Notes under the pieces: model-generated | Told to the model about the DNA's origin: nothing | Databases searched by the model: none | What the model saw: the letters and a program-made list of their open reading frames with translations, nothing else | Shown here: one piece after another, positions 1 to 9,008 of the stretch | How the letters are laid out: every line of letters starts with the position of its first letter | How positions within the stretch are numbered: the first letter of the stretch is position 1 | Translations under genes and position numbers: made by a program | DNA from: JACCXG01 sp963785755 | Lineage (GTDB): Bacteria > Acidobacteriota > Vicinamibacteria > Vicinamibacterales > 2-12-FULL-66-21 | Assembly (NCBI GenBank): GCA_963785755.1 | Contig: CAWAXG010000028.1 | Coordinates: forward strand, 1-34,555 | Direction of reading: 5' to 3' | Length of the DNA: 34,555 nt

Positions 1-2746
1 AGCCCCGCCCCGCGCTTCATCGTCGGCGTCGATCTCGGGACGACCAACTCGGCGGTGGCAGCGGCCGAGGGGCGCGGCGCCATCATCATCTTCGAAATTC
101 CCCAGCTCGTCACCGCCGGCGAGGTGCGTCCGCACCGCACGCTGCCGTCGTTCCTCTACTTCACCGAGCAGGGACAAAGGGACTCCGGCGCGGTCGCGAC
201 TGCCGTGGGATCCGTCGCCTGACGTGGTCGCGGGCGTGTTCGCCCGTGACGAAGGCGCGCTGGTTCCCTCGCGCCAGATCTCGTCGGCGAAATCCTGGCT
301 CTCGAATCCACACGTCGATCGGACGGCGGCGCTGCTGCCGTGGGGCAGCGAGGCGGACGGGAGGCTGTCGCCCGTCGAGGCCTCAGCGCGGCTGCTCGCG
401 CACATCCGCGACGCATGGAACCACACCCACGCGTCGGGCGGCGATGCCGCGCGGCTCGAGCAGCAGCAGGTCGTGCTGACCGTGCCCGCGTCTTTCGACG
501 AGGAAGCACGCGAGCTGACGGTCGAAGCCGCGAAGACGGCGGGCCTCGAGCGGCTGACGCTGCTCGAAGAGCCGCTCGCCGCGCTCTACGCGTGGATCGC
601 CGCACACCGGCGGCAGCTGGCGCAGAGCTTCGCCGAAGAGTCGCTCATCCTCGTCGTCGACGTCGGCGGCGGCACGACGGACTTCAGCCTCATTCGCGCC
701 CGCGTCGAGAACGAGGAGCTGGCCTTCGAACGCATCGCCATCGGCGAGCATCTGCTGCTTGGCGGCGACAACCTCGATCTGGCGCTGGCGGCGCTCGCCG
801 AACAGAAACTCGCGCCGGCGCGGCTCACCCTCGCCCAGCGTCAGGTGCTGCGGCGCAAGTGCACCGCTGCAAAGGAAGCGCTGCTGTCCAGCGACGCGAC
901 GGACCGTCTCGCCATCACGGTGCTCGGCAGCGGCCGGGGCGTGGTCGGCGGGGGGCTGACGACGGAGCTGACGCGAGTCGAAGTCGCGTCGGCGCTGAGG
1001 GAAGGATTCCTTCCTTTGACCCGGCCTGAGGATCTTCCCGCGCGCGATCGGCGCGTCGGTCTGCGCGAGCTCGGGTTGCCGTTCGAGACCGACCCGGCGA
1101 TCACGCGGCATCTCGCCGCGTTCCTGACGCGTGCCGGGGCGAGCGGCGTAATGGCCCGTCCTGACGCCGTCCTCTTCAACGGCGGGTTCTTCACGCCTTC
1201 CCTGGCGCGCAACCAGGTCCTCGAAGCGCTCGCGGCGTGGTTCGGGGCTCGGCCCCGGGTCCTGGAGAACGAGAACCCCGAGGCGGCGGTTGCGCTCGGG
1301 GCAGCGTTCTACGGCAAGCTGCGCCAGGATGCCGCCGCGGCGCGGCGGCTCCTCATTCGCGCCGGCAGCGCACGTTCGTACTACATCGGCGTTGCGGCAG
1401 AGGACGGAGCCAGGCGTGCCGTGTGCGTAATCCCGAAGGGCACTGAAGAAGGCACGCGGTTCGAGCTCGACCACGAGTTCAGCGTTCTCAGCAACCAGCC
1501 GGCGGCGTTCACGCTCTACAGCTCCATCGATCGCGCCGACACCGTAGGAACCGTCATAGACGAGGTCGACGGCCCGGAAGTGCGGCGTCACGCTCCGCTC
1601 GTGACCGCTTTCCGGTACGGGAAGCGCTCGCGCAAAGTGCCTCTGGCGGTACGGCTCTCCGCCGCCTTCACGGAGACGGGGACGCTGGAGCTCTGGTGCC
1701 GCGCCGACGACACCGGCCATCGCTGGCGGCTGGCGTTCAACCTGCGCGGCGTCGAAGCCGACCCGCTCGACGCCGAGCCGGAGACGGCAGGAGACGACGG
1801 GGCAGTGATCGTGGACGACGAGGCGGTCGAGCGGAGCAAGGGGCTGCTCGGTGCCGTTTTCGGCCAGGGCTCGCGTCCTGCGACACCCGAAGCGCTCACC
1901 GGCGAGCTCGAGACCATCATCGGACACGGCAAGCACGCGTGGCCGCTCTCGACCATCCGCGCGCTCAGCGACACGCTGCTGCAGCTGGCGAAGGGGCGCA
2001 CCAGGGGAGCCGCCTACGAAGTGCGCTGGCTCAATCTGATCGGGCTGTGCGCCCGCCCGGGCTTTGGCAGCGCCCTCGACGAATGGCGTGTGTCGGAGCT
2101 GCGCAGAATCTACGCCGCCGGCCTCGCGTTTCCGCGCGAGACGCAGAACCAGGTGGAGTGGCTGGTGCTCTGGCAGCGGGTGGGCGCAGGCTTCACCGCC
2201 GGCCAGCAGCGCGAACTCGCGCAGCGGGTCTCCGGTCAACTGGGACTCGGCCAGCGCAAGCCGGCGCGCGTCAACGCGCAGATCGACCGTGAGAGCTGGC
2301 GGCTGCTCGCCTCGCTGGAACGCCTCGACGGAGGCCAGCGCGCAAAGCTCGGCGACGAGCTGATCGCGCGCATCGGCCGCGAGCCGCGGAATGCCAGCTG
2401 GCTGTGGGCGATCGGCCGGTTCGGCGCGCGTCTGCCTCTGTACGGCCCGCTGAACGGTGTCGTCGCGCCGGCGGTGGCGGAGCGCTGGATCCAGACGCTG
2501 TTGCAGTTGAAGGAGCTCACCGCCGACGCGGCCTCCGCGATCGCGCAGATCGGCGCGCGAACGGACGATCCTGCCAGGGATGTGTCGGAATCGATCGCTG
2601 CGGCGGCTGCCGCGCGGTTGATCGCAGCCGGGTGGGAGTCTGTGGCGGGGAAACTCACGGCCGTCGTCGCCACGACCACTGCCGAAGCGGGCCGCGTGTT
2701 CGGAGAAACGCTGCCCGAAGGCCTGAGCCTCGTGACAACGCGGTAA
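1..2746 (+). CDS. Hsp70 family protein (DnaK-like ATPase with long C-terminal extension), 5' end outside window
   Basis: An ATP-dependent chaperone-like protein of the Hsp70/actin fold. The phosphate-1 motif VGVDLGTTNSAVA is read at bases 28-66 in the first frame. The second phosphate motif DVGGGTTDFSLI lies near 660-695 and the adenosine-site motif FNGGFFTPSLARNQ near 1177-1220. The ~450 residues after the ATPase part do not look like the canonical DnaK substrate domain. They fit the long Hsp70 subfamily (about 900 residues) that carries a DUF3731-type C-terminus. The reading frame changes once near 180-200: frame one stops at 222, while the second frame reads LPWDPSPDVVAGVFARDEG without a gap, so a single-base error is likely. 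The start codon lies before base 1. The gene ends 8 bases before the next promoter. Family assignment is firm; cellular role and substrate are unknown. Confidence 0.92.
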   Translation, partial: APPRASSSASISGRPTRRWQRPRGAAPSSSSKFPSSSPPARCVRTARCRRSSTSPSRDKGTPARSRLPWDPSPDVVAGVFARDEGALVPSRQISSAKSWLSNPHVDRTAALLPWGSEADGRLSPVEASARLLAHIRDAWNHTHASGGDAARLEQQQVVLTVPASFDEEARELTVEAAKTAGLERLTLLEEPLAALYAWIAAHRRQLAQSFAEESLILVVDVGGGTTDFSLIRARVENEELAFERIAIGEHLLLGGDNLDLALAALAEQKLAPARLTLAQRQVLRRKCTAAKEALLSSDATDRLAITVLGSGRGVVGGGLTTELTRVEVASALREGFLPLTRPEDLPARDRRVGLRELGLPFETDPAITRHLAAFLTRAGASGVMARPDAVLFNGGFFTPSLARNQVLEALAAWFGARPRVLENENPEAAVALGAAFYGKLRQDAAAARRLLIRAGSARSYYIGVAAEDGARRAVCVIPKGTEEGTRFELDHEFSVLSNQPAAFTLYSSIDRADTVGTVIDEVDGPEVRRHAPLVTAFRYGKRSRKVPLAVRLSAAFTETGTLELWCRADDTGHRWRLAFNLRGVEADPLDAEPETAGDDGAVIVDDEAVERSKGLLGAVFGQGSRPATPEALTGELETIIGHGKHAWPLSTIRALSDTLLQLAKGRTRGAAYEVRWLNLIGLCARPGFGSALDEWRVSELRRIYAAGLAFPRETQNQVEWLVLWQRVGAGFTAGQQRELAQRVSGQLGLGQRKPARVNAQIDRESWRLLASLERLDGGQRAKLGDELIARIGREPRNASWLWAIGRFGARLPLYGPLNGVVAPAVAERWIQTLLQLKELTADAASAIAQIGARTDDPARDVSESIAAAAAARLIAAGWESVAGKLTAVVATTTAEAGRVFGETLPEGLSLVTTR

Positions 2747-2754
2747 CCCCATCC

Positions 2755-2783
2755 TTGACCTTTTCGGGCTCTTCCACTAGAGT
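2755..2783 (+). promoter_or_regulatory. sigma-70-like promoter for the small gene at 2843
   Basis: TTGACC (2755-2760), a 17-base spacer and TAGAGT (2778-2783) match the housekeeping consensus well. It lies between the Hsp70 stop and the GTG at 2843, leaving a leader of about 50 bases. Seen directly in the sequence; activity is inferred. Confidence 0.6.
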
Positions 2784-2842
2784 TCCCGGCAATCCCCCAG
2801 CAGAGCGAGTCGCGCGCCGAGTGGCGCATCGAGGAAGCCCTC

Positions 2843-3101
2843 GTGAGTATTTTCGACGTGGAACCCGGTGCCCGTGTGCTGTGGTGTCTCCGCCGCCGTG
2901 CGTCGGACGTGCGCTGCGTCCTGTACGCCACGGGTATGCCGGTCGAGGTGCGCATCGTGCAGGACCGCGACTTCGTGCTGAAGGAGATCTTTCCCGTCCG
3001 AGAGCTTTGCCACGGCGTGGGCCGACGAGTACCGTCAGCGGCTGCAGCAGCACGGTTGGCGGCTGCGTCCCGAAGACTGTTCCCCCTCGTCTGCCGCCTG
3101 A
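2843..3101 (+). CDS. small hypothetical protein, about 86 residues, frame broken near 3000
   Basis: I do not recognise a named family. The GTG start at 2843 is preceded by GAGGAAG and by a good promoter at 2755-2783. The first frame reads MSIFDVEPGARVLWCLRR and continues through VEVRIVQDRDFVLKEIFPVRE to about 3000. It then moves by +1 into SFATAWADEYRQRLQQHGW and ends at TGA 3099-3101. The joined product has a short beta-rich first half and a helical second half. Small proteins of this kind (a residue run like RIVQ-D--L--E-F-, then an amphipathic helix and a GW) are common as hypothetical proteins. It has no signal peptide and no membrane segment, so it is probably cytoplasmic. The dedicated promoter and coherent reading on both sides of the break argue that it is a real gene. 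Confidence 0.6.
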
Positions 3102-3118
3102 CATACACTGATCGGCGC

Positions 3119-3151
3119 CAGCCTTCGCTTATGACTCACCGGCGAAGGCTG
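3119..3151. repeat. 10-bp inverted repeat after the small gene
   Basis: CAGCCTTCGC (3119-3128) and GCGAAGGCTG (3142-3151) pair perfectly around a 13-base loop, 17 bases after the stop at 3101. There is no T-tract, so it may be a weak terminator or a dispersed repeat. The rest of 3152-3254 is GC-rich, with no gene seen. Confidence 0.5.
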
Positions 3152-3254
3152 TCGCGCCAAAGCCGCGCTACGCGCGGCGACGGCGGACCACCCTGCGGTT
3201 CGACGTAGGCTTCGGCTCGGCAGGCCAGCGGTCCCGCGCCTGATCAGGAGTCCC

Positions 3255-5424
3255 GTGCGCCAGTACCGGCACCCGTTTTCATCGCTCGTGCGGCTCGGGC
3301 TCACGGTCGCCCTGACCGCCACGTCACTTCTCGCGCAACAGAGCAGCACGCCGCCGCAGGGCGAGCCGCCGCCGGCGCAGTCGCAGCCGCAATCCCCGCA
3401 GCCGCAGCCGCCGCCGCGCTTCACCACCGAGGCGAACTACGTGCGGGTCGACGTCTACCCGTCGCGTAATGGGGTTCCCGTCACCGATCTGCGGATGGAG
3501 GATTTCGAGGTGCTCGAGAACGGCGTCCGCCAGAAGGTGCAGGCCTTCGAGCACATCGTCATCAGTCCTGCCGGGCCGCAGTCGATGCGGGCGGAACCGA
3601 ATTCCGTCCGTGCCGGGGAACAGGCGGCGGCCAACCCGAGAAACCGGGTCTTCGCCATCTTTCTCGACATCCCGCACGTCGACGTCGCCGGCTCGCACCG
3701 CATCAAGGAGCCGCTCATCCGGCTGCTCGATCGCATTCTCGGACCTGACGATCTGGTGGCGGTGATGACGACGGAGATGGCGGCGTCGCAAATCACCTTC
3801 GGACGCAAGACCGAGGTCATCGCCGACATGCTGCGCGACAAGTGGTATCTGGGGCATCCGCCACTCGATCCAGGACATGGACGAGCGGGAGCGTGACTAT
3901 GACAGGTGCTTTCCGCCGACCGACCTTGAAATGAAGGCCGGCCAGACGCGGTCGGAGGTGGCGAAGAAGCTCATCGCCCGCCGGCGCGAGCGAATGGTGC
4001 TCGACTCGCTGCGTGACTTGGTCCGCTATCTGGGATCGGTGCGCGAAGAACGCAAGGCGATCCTCGCGGTCAGCAATGGGTGGGTGCTCTTCAAGCCGGA
4101 TAACACCATCACCGATCTGCGGGTCATGAGCAGCGACGGGTCAGCGCGAGCCCGTTCCAGGCAACGAGCCGATCGGCGTCGACCCGTTTGGAAAGCTCGG
4201 CGTGGGCGCCGGCCGCGACCGCGAGGGCAACCCGGCGTCGCAGACGGTCTGCGACAAGGATCGGATGTATCTCGCCAGCATCGACAACGACGACTATTTC
4301 CGTTACCTGATGGACGTCGCCAACCGGAACAATGCGTCGTTCTATCCGATCGACCCGCGCGGCCTGGCGGCGTTCGACTCGGATATCGGTCCGGAGCGGC
4401 CGCCGACCCTCGACCGTCGACAGGGCCAACCTCACCAGGCGGATCGAGACACTGCGGACGCTGGCCGAGAACACCGACGGCATCGCCACCGTCGACACCA
4501 ACGATCTCGACAAGGGACTGCGGCGCATCTCCGACGACCTCAGCTCGTACTACCTGCTCGGCTACTACACGACGAACACGAAGCTCGATGGCCAGTTCCG
4601 CAGGATCACGGTCAAGGTGAACCGGCCGGGCGTCGAGGTCAGGGCGCGGCGCGGCTATCGCGCGGCCACGGCCGAGGAGGTCAACGCCTCGCGCGCGGCA
4701 GCGGCAGCGCCCGTGCCCGAAACGCTGAAGACGACCACCGCTGCGCTCGGCAGGCTTGCACGCATTCAGCCCAGCCAGCGATTCACGATCCACGTCACGC
4801 CCGTGCTGGATGCGGCCGGCTCACGCATCACCGCGGTCTGGGTGGCCGGCGAGGTCCTCGGGCCGCGAGAGGAATTCGCGCGCGGCGGCAAGGTCGACGT
4901 CGTGCGCAAGGGCGGACCGACGGCAGGCGGCGTGCATGGCGGATCTGAAACCGGGTGAGCGTGCGTTCCTGGTGAAGATGGAGATCGGCTCCGGCGGCGC
5001 CGAGTCTGTTGACGTCGACGCGCGTGTCACTCCGGCCGGAGAGGGCACGCCGCTTTCGGAGGTCGTCAAGGTGACCGCCGACCCGAAGGCGCTCGAGCCG
5101 TTGATGTTCAAGCGCGGACTGTCGACCGGCAACCGCCTGCAGCCCTCGGCGAGCTTCGAGTTCAGCCGCACCGAACGTCTTCAGATGCACTTGCCCCTGG
5201 CGGGCGAGGCCAAGCCGGGCACCGGCCGATTCCTGGACCGCAACGCGCAGCCGCTGCAGATACCGGTGCAGGTCGGCGAGAAGCAGGACCCGGACGGCCA
5301 GCGCTGGCTCACCGCCGACGCCACGCTGTCAGCGCTCGGGGCCGGCGACTACGTCGTCGAGGTCACGATCCTGAACGGTGGGGGAGAGCAGCGTGTGCTG
5401 ACGGCGATTCGCGTCACACGATAG
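3255..5424 (+). CDS. secreted VWFA-related protein (Acidobacteria type), read across four frame switches
   Basis: This is an exported protein of the VWFA-related family typical of Acidobacteria (TIGR03436-like), about 720 residues when joined. The start at 3255 (GTG) gives a signal peptide (LTVALTATSLLAQ) and then a Gln/Pro-rich linker. The family core follows: YVRVDVYPSRNGVPVTDL, DFEVLENG and VFAIFLDIPHVDV. The strict DxSxS metal site is not present at that last position. Later blocks are SIQDMDERE, LAVSNGWVLF, FYPIDPRGLAAFDSD, the NTDGIATVDTNDL segment, SSYYLLGYY and VKVNRPGVEVRARRGYR, followed by a beta-rich C-terminal region ending IRVTR. Frame switches fall near 3855, 4140, 4425 and 4935; all are +1. 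The function of the family is unknown; roles in the periplasm or at the surface are usually assumed. Confidence 0.9.
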
Positions 5425-5484
5425 CCCCAGACCCGCATGACGTATTCGCCACGGAACTCGTGGCCGAGGCTCCTGGCGAACGAA

Positions 5485-5845
5485 GACGAGGAGATGGAGG
5501 AGACGGAGGCAGCGGATTTCAGAACGGAGCAACGGAGCCAACGGAGTTAACGGGGAGTCAGAGATGCTGATGGGAGATCTCGAGTCGAACGCGGGTAGCC
5601 GGCCGCTATGCAGCTCGGCTGGAGGGAGGGGAAGGAGCAATCCCGGATTCACGCGTGACCGAACTTTCACGCGGGTCACGTGTAAATCCGGGATCGCCCT
5701 TCCTCCCTCTCGCGCGCACAGCGCGCGACCCGCGTTCGACCAGGATCAGGTTCGATATCTCCGGCAATCCGGCCGGCCGGCGGTACAACTCCGTTGTCTC
5801 CGTTGGCTCCGTTGCTCCGCTTTATAGGATCCGGTATCTCCGTCC
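5485..5845. repeat. nested palindromic element, copy 1
   Basis: A non-coding ~360-base block built as concentric inverted repeats. The outer arms are imperfect tandem runs of CGGAGCAA/CGGAGCCAA: bases 5525-5546 pair perfectly (22 of 22) with 5798-5819. Inside, GTCGAACGCGGGT (5584-5596) pairs with 5728-5740. Next, a purine-rich tract (5621-5636) opposes a pyrimidine tract (5697-5709). The centre is a hairpin in which ATCCCGGATT (5640-5649) pairs with 5685-5694 and GTGACC (5655-5660) with GGTCAC (5674-5679). A related copy in the opposite orientation lies at 7318-7690. Bases 5846-6032 hold no gene that I can support. Confidence 0.85.
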
Positions 5846-6032
5846 GAGTACTACATCGTCGCAGTTCTGCCCGACACCGGTCTGGCGCCTGCCGCCGCCC
5901 CGGGGCCGGACGTTCACGGGCCCGTTCCGTTCGAACTTCTTCGAGCAGGTCGCTCCCGACCTCGGCCGACCTTTGGCCGTTGGCCATTATGGGCCCGAAC
6001 TCAGAGACGAACTGACAGCTGCGAGCTGTCAG

Positions 6033-6423
6033 TTACTTCGCCACTGGCGACCCGATCCACCAGGTGATGCCGTTCTTGTCGACGACGCCGGCATTCCGGT
6101 GTCCGTAAGGCTTGTCCTCGGGCGCTGATTGCGATGTCGCGCCGGCGTCAGGGCGCGCGCGTACGTCGCGTCCACGTCAGGCACCCAGAGGTACAGCGCC
6201 GCGGACAGGGCCTTCCATTCGCCGCTCGCCTGTCCGAGCATCACGAGCGAATCGCCGATCTTGAGCTCGGCGTGCATGACGGTTCCGTCGCCGTTGCGCT
6301 GGCACGACACCTCGGTCGCGCCGAACGCCGTTGTCAGGAAGTGCATCTCGGCGTCCGCGTCGGGGACGACGAGATAGGGGGTCAGGGTGCGGTAGGTTCA
6401 ATGGTGTCGGCCATGGCGAGCAT
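6033..6423 (-). CDS. VOC family (PhnB-like glyoxalase/bleomycin-resistance fold) protein
   Basis: A small cytoplasmic protein of the vicinal-oxygen-chelate fold, about 130 residues. Joined across two frame switches it reads (M)ADTIEP, LTPYLVVPDADAEMHFL, AFGATEVSCQRNGDGTVMHAELKIG, LVMLGQA, LYLWVPDVDATYARAL, GATSQSAPEDKPYGHRN and ITWWIGSPVAK. This is the beta-alpha-beta-beta-beta pattern of PhnB-like VOC proteins, with the usual YGHR-G-V-D---I-W block near the C-terminus. Breaks lie near 6395 and 6130. The start is either ATG 6423 or the ATG at 6414. The gene begins 11 bases after the AraC-type regulator stop, so the two are almost certainly one transcript. The substrate is unknown; such pairs often encode a regulator and a small-molecule binding or modifying partner. 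Confidence 0.85.
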
Positions 6424-6434
6424 TCTGCCCGGCG

Positions 6435-7274
6435 TCAGCGTTCCGTGGATTGTAAGAATGTGACGTGGTTCTGGAACGCCGTGCGGCGGGCCTCGTAGGC
6501 GGTCGGCGTCAGCCCCGAGAACTCGCGGAAGTCGTGGATCAGGTGGGCCTGGTCGAAATAGCCGCACGCCAGCGCGAGCCCCGCCCAATCCGTCGGCGCC
6601 GCCGGCGATGCGCGTTCGTCACGACCCGCTGGAACCGGAGCAGCCGGCAATACCGCTTCGGGGTGACGCCGACGTCCGCCTTGAATCGCTCGATGAAGCG
6701 CTTGGGACTGAGGGCGATCGCGTCGGTCACCGCGCGAATGCGAGCCACCGACGGATGCGCACGAAACTCCGAGAGCGCGTAGCGCACCGCGGGGTGCGCG
6801 GCCTTTTCCGACACACTGTCCAGTAGCGTGGCTTCGAGGGCGTCGAGCGTGGAGTCCGGATCGCGACGCGCTCAGGAGCTGCTCCCGCAGCAGCCGCGCG
6901 CGCTGGCGCCCCCACAGCACGTCGAGCGGCACGTCGGCGTCGCTCAGCTCGCGGGCCGGTGCCGCGACGAACGGTACGGTGCCGCCGGGTCGAAACACCA
7001 CGCCCGCGACGAACGCCTGTTCGTCGGTGTCGATGATCTGATAGCGCGTGGTGATGCCCGTGAGGACGGACCCCGGCGATCGCTGGCAGACGAGACCGGC
7101 TGCGGACTCCTCGTAGATGCGCGTTTCGTCCTCGGCGAGGTTGACGATCAGCTGCGCCGCGCCTGACGGCAGGACCCGCTCGAGCGCCCGCGGCCGCCGG
7201 TCGTTCCGGCACAGCCAGATCGACTCGATCCATTCGTCGAGCGGAGCGGCGGGGCGGCGGCTGGTGAACAGCAT
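6435..7274 (-). CDS. AraC family transcriptional regulator
   Basis: A DNA-binding regulator of about 270-280 residues with an N-terminal sensing domain and a C-terminal AraC double helix-turn-helix. From the ATG at 7274 the first part (MLFTSRRPAAPLDEWIESIW, PSGAAQLIVNL, ITTRYQIIDTDEQAFVAGVVFRPGG) matches the DUF6597-type N-terminus of many AraC regulators. The middle is read in a second frame from about 6870 to 6600: EKAAHPAVRYALSEFRAHP and the recognition region LSPKRFIERFKADVGVTPKRY. The C-terminal helix (WAGLALACGYFDQAHLIHDF, GLTPTAYEARR) returns to the first frame and ends at 6435. The two switches are of opposite sign. The downstream VOC gene is its likely partner. It may respond to a small molecule bound by the N-terminal domain; the ligand is unknown. 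Confidence 0.88.
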   Translation of the reverse strand: MLFTSRRPAAPLDEWIESIWLCRNDRRPRALERVLPSGAAQLIVNLAEDETRIYEESAAGLVCQRSPGSVLTGITTRYQIIDTDEQAFVAGVVFRPGGTVPFVAAPARELSDADVPLDVLWGRQRARLLREQLLSASRSGLHARRPRSHATGQCVGKGRAPRGALRALGVSCASVGGSHSRGDRRDRPQSQALHRAIQGGRRRHPEAVLPAAPVPAGRDERASPAAPTDWAGLALACGYFDQAHLIHDFREFSGLTPTAYEARRTAFQNHVTFLQSTER

Positions 7275-7317
7275 GACGGTTCATGGTCGCACCCCCGTCG
7301 CAGCGATTCAACCCGCG

Positions 7318-7690
7318 CCTGGAGTTAACGGACGGCGGAGCACGGAGAAACCGGAGATACCGGATCCTGAAACGGAGCAACGGAGCAACGGAGACAACGG
7401 AGTGTCGCCGGACTGCCGGAGATGTCGACCGATCGCTGGTCGAACGTGGTCGCGCGCTGTGCGCGCGAGAGGGTGGAAGGGCATCCCGGATTCACAAGTG
7501 ACCCGCGTGAAATCGGTCACTCGTGAATCCGGACGCCTCCACCCTCCGCGGCCGCATAGCGGCCGCTGCCCGCGTTCGACCAGATCTCCTGTCAGCATCA
7601 CTGACTTCTCCGTTCACTCCGTTGGCTCCGTTGCTCCGTTTGAATCCGGTGCCTCCGTATCCTCCGTCTCCTCGTCTCCGTCCCGTCTCC
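7318..7690. repeat. nested palindromic element, copy 2 (inverted relative to copy 1)
   Basis: Related to 5485-5845 but reversed: the reverse complement of 7555-7638 aligns with 5525-5610 with few differences, including the GTCGAACGCGGG and GGCCGCTATGC blocks and an AGATCT between them. Arms of CGGAGCAA/CGGAGACAA units (about 7373-7402) oppose 7609-7638. The inner hairpin pairs 7488-7503 with 7515-7530 (15 of 16 bases), with an 11-base loop. The right edge (to about 7690) abuts or overlaps the 3' end of the methyltransferase gene. Confidence 0.85.
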
Positions 7691-7694
7691 TCGT

Positions 7695-8416
7695 TACTCC
7701 GCGGTCTCCGAGCCAGGAACGCGACCTGGGTCTCATGGATCGCCTCATCGAGCGGCGGCGTCGTCAGCTCGAACCCGGCGGAGTCGATCACGTCCAGCCA
7801 CTGCTGTCGCGTGAACAGCGCGTGCTGGTGGCGATCGTGCACGACCCGCACGTCTCGCCTTCCCGCAGCAGGCAGGCGAAGTGCACCTCGTAGAACGTCT
7901 CGCCAGGATCGGGGGCGAGCGTCCATTCCAGGTAGCGCAGCGCGCGGCCGTCCGGGCCATCGTGGCCGCCGTGATCGGCGTAGGGGACGAACGTCTCGCT
8001 GGTGCCGTCGGGCACGAACAGCGCGACGCCGCCGGGACGCGTGTGCACGTAGGCGGTCTGCACCGCGCGGGACAGATCGTCGAGCGACGTCATGTACTCC
8101 ACGGCGTCGTGCACGAACACGGCATCGAACTGCCGTCCAGCCGCAGCTCGCGCATGTCCCCCTGGATGTGTTCGCAATCGGGGTTGATGGAGCGCGACAC
8201 CTCCAGCATGCGCGGCGACAGGTCCGTCAGCGTGCAGGTGAAGTGCCGCTTCATGTGAGACGCGTTGTTGCCGCCGCCGGAGCCGAGCTCGAGCAGCGTC
8301 CGCGCGTCCGGCCGCGCGCCGTGAATCAGGCGCACGTAGTCGGCGGCCTCGTCGGCGTAATCACGCGGGTGCGTGAGCAGATGAAACCAGTCGGCGAACT
8401 CGTTGTAAATCTTCAC
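7695..8416 (-). CDS. class I SAM-dependent methyltransferase
   Basis: A cytoplasmic methyltransferase of about 240 residues with the Rossmann-like class I fold. The GTG start at 8416 follows a well-placed GGAGG. The N-terminus reads MKIYNEFADWFHLLTHPRDY. The SAM-binding motif I is LLELGSGGGNNASHM (about residues 40-54). Motif II/III is seen in LTDLSPRMLEVSR and GDMRELRLDG, and the strand-4 region in FDAVFVHDAVEYM. Frame switches occur near 8130 and 7862. The C-terminal part HALFTRQQWLDVIDSAGFEL to AFLARRPR is typical. The native stop is probably near 7695, where a TAA exists one frame over. As written, the frame stays open through the adjacent palindromic element to 7492 and would add an Asn/Gly-rich tail. 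The acceptor substrate is unknown. Confidence 0.87.
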
Positions 8417-9008
8417 AGGATCCTCCGATGTCAGGTGGTCGGTTCATCGCAATCAAGGGACGAACGGGCAACCGGCACGACGGAGGACCACGAGGACCGC
8501 ATCAAGACAGGGGCGCGAATCATGATCCGTATCATCTGGAACGGCGACGCGGGAGTCAACTCGTAGCCGCCGGACAACCGTAGCCCGCCCCGGTAGCCGC
8601 CCCTGAAGTTGCCGGCTGGCACATCCGTGCCGCCCGCGCCGAAAGCCACACCCGCATCCCCCGACCCGGACCACGCCGGACACCCATCCGCTTCAGCGAG
8701 TCACGCGTAGTCAAGAAAAGAACGACCCGTGGAGGAAGAACCCGGCCGCGGCGCCCCGATCGACTGAGGTGATGTCATGCGACGGTCAACACGGATGAAG
8801 CGGATCCTGCGGGAGCAGTGGGGAGGCGCTCCGTCCACCGCGGCACGCGAGAGACGCCTGAAATCCAGTCGACCTCCAGCCGCGTAATCAGATCACCGGC
8901 TTTCCGGTCAATCGGCATGCGCGCAGGTGCTGAGCGCGCGGATGCCCCGCGAAGCAGATCGGCAGCCGGGTTCTTGTCAGCCAGGGGAAGTCCTCAAAGG
9001 AGTTTCAC
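8417..9008. other. 592-base intergenic stretch with only weak ORFs
   Basis: No convincing gene. A minus-strand GTG ORF at 8431-8649 would give 72 residues with a Gly-rich start (AFGAGGTDVPAGNFRGGYRGG) and then a Ser/Val-rich tail. It resembles the remnant of a gene end followed by repeat-derived sequence. A 36-codon plus-strand ORF (8777-8887) is Arg-rich and unremarkable. The stretch contains the methyltransferase GGAGG at its left edge and the AAAGGAG of the DUF4394 gene at its right edge. Confidence 0.4.

Noticed and set aside
383..2752. A 789-codon open frame antisense to the Hsp70 gene
   Set aside because: It mirrors the Hsp70 coding frame, is Arg/Gly-rich and shows no domain motif; long antisense frames are expected at this GC content.
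3855..4940. Programmed ribosomal frameshifting in the VWA gene
   Set aside because: Four same-direction switches in one gene and similar ones in most other genes, without slippery heptamers, fit consensus errors better.
5525..5546. CGGAGCAA repeats as a possible CRISPR array
   Set aside because: Units are 8-9 bases with no spacers and form the arm of a palindrome; no cas gene is near.
5425..7690. Insertion sequence carrying the AraC and VOC genes
   Set aside because: No transposase or integrase is encoded and no target-site duplication was visible; only the repeat pairing supports mobility, so it is kept as a hypothesis, not a feature.
8777..8887. Short Arg-rich ORF as a leader peptide for DUF4394
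   Set aside because: No family match and no attenuator-like structure; it ends more than 100 bases before the DUF4394 start.
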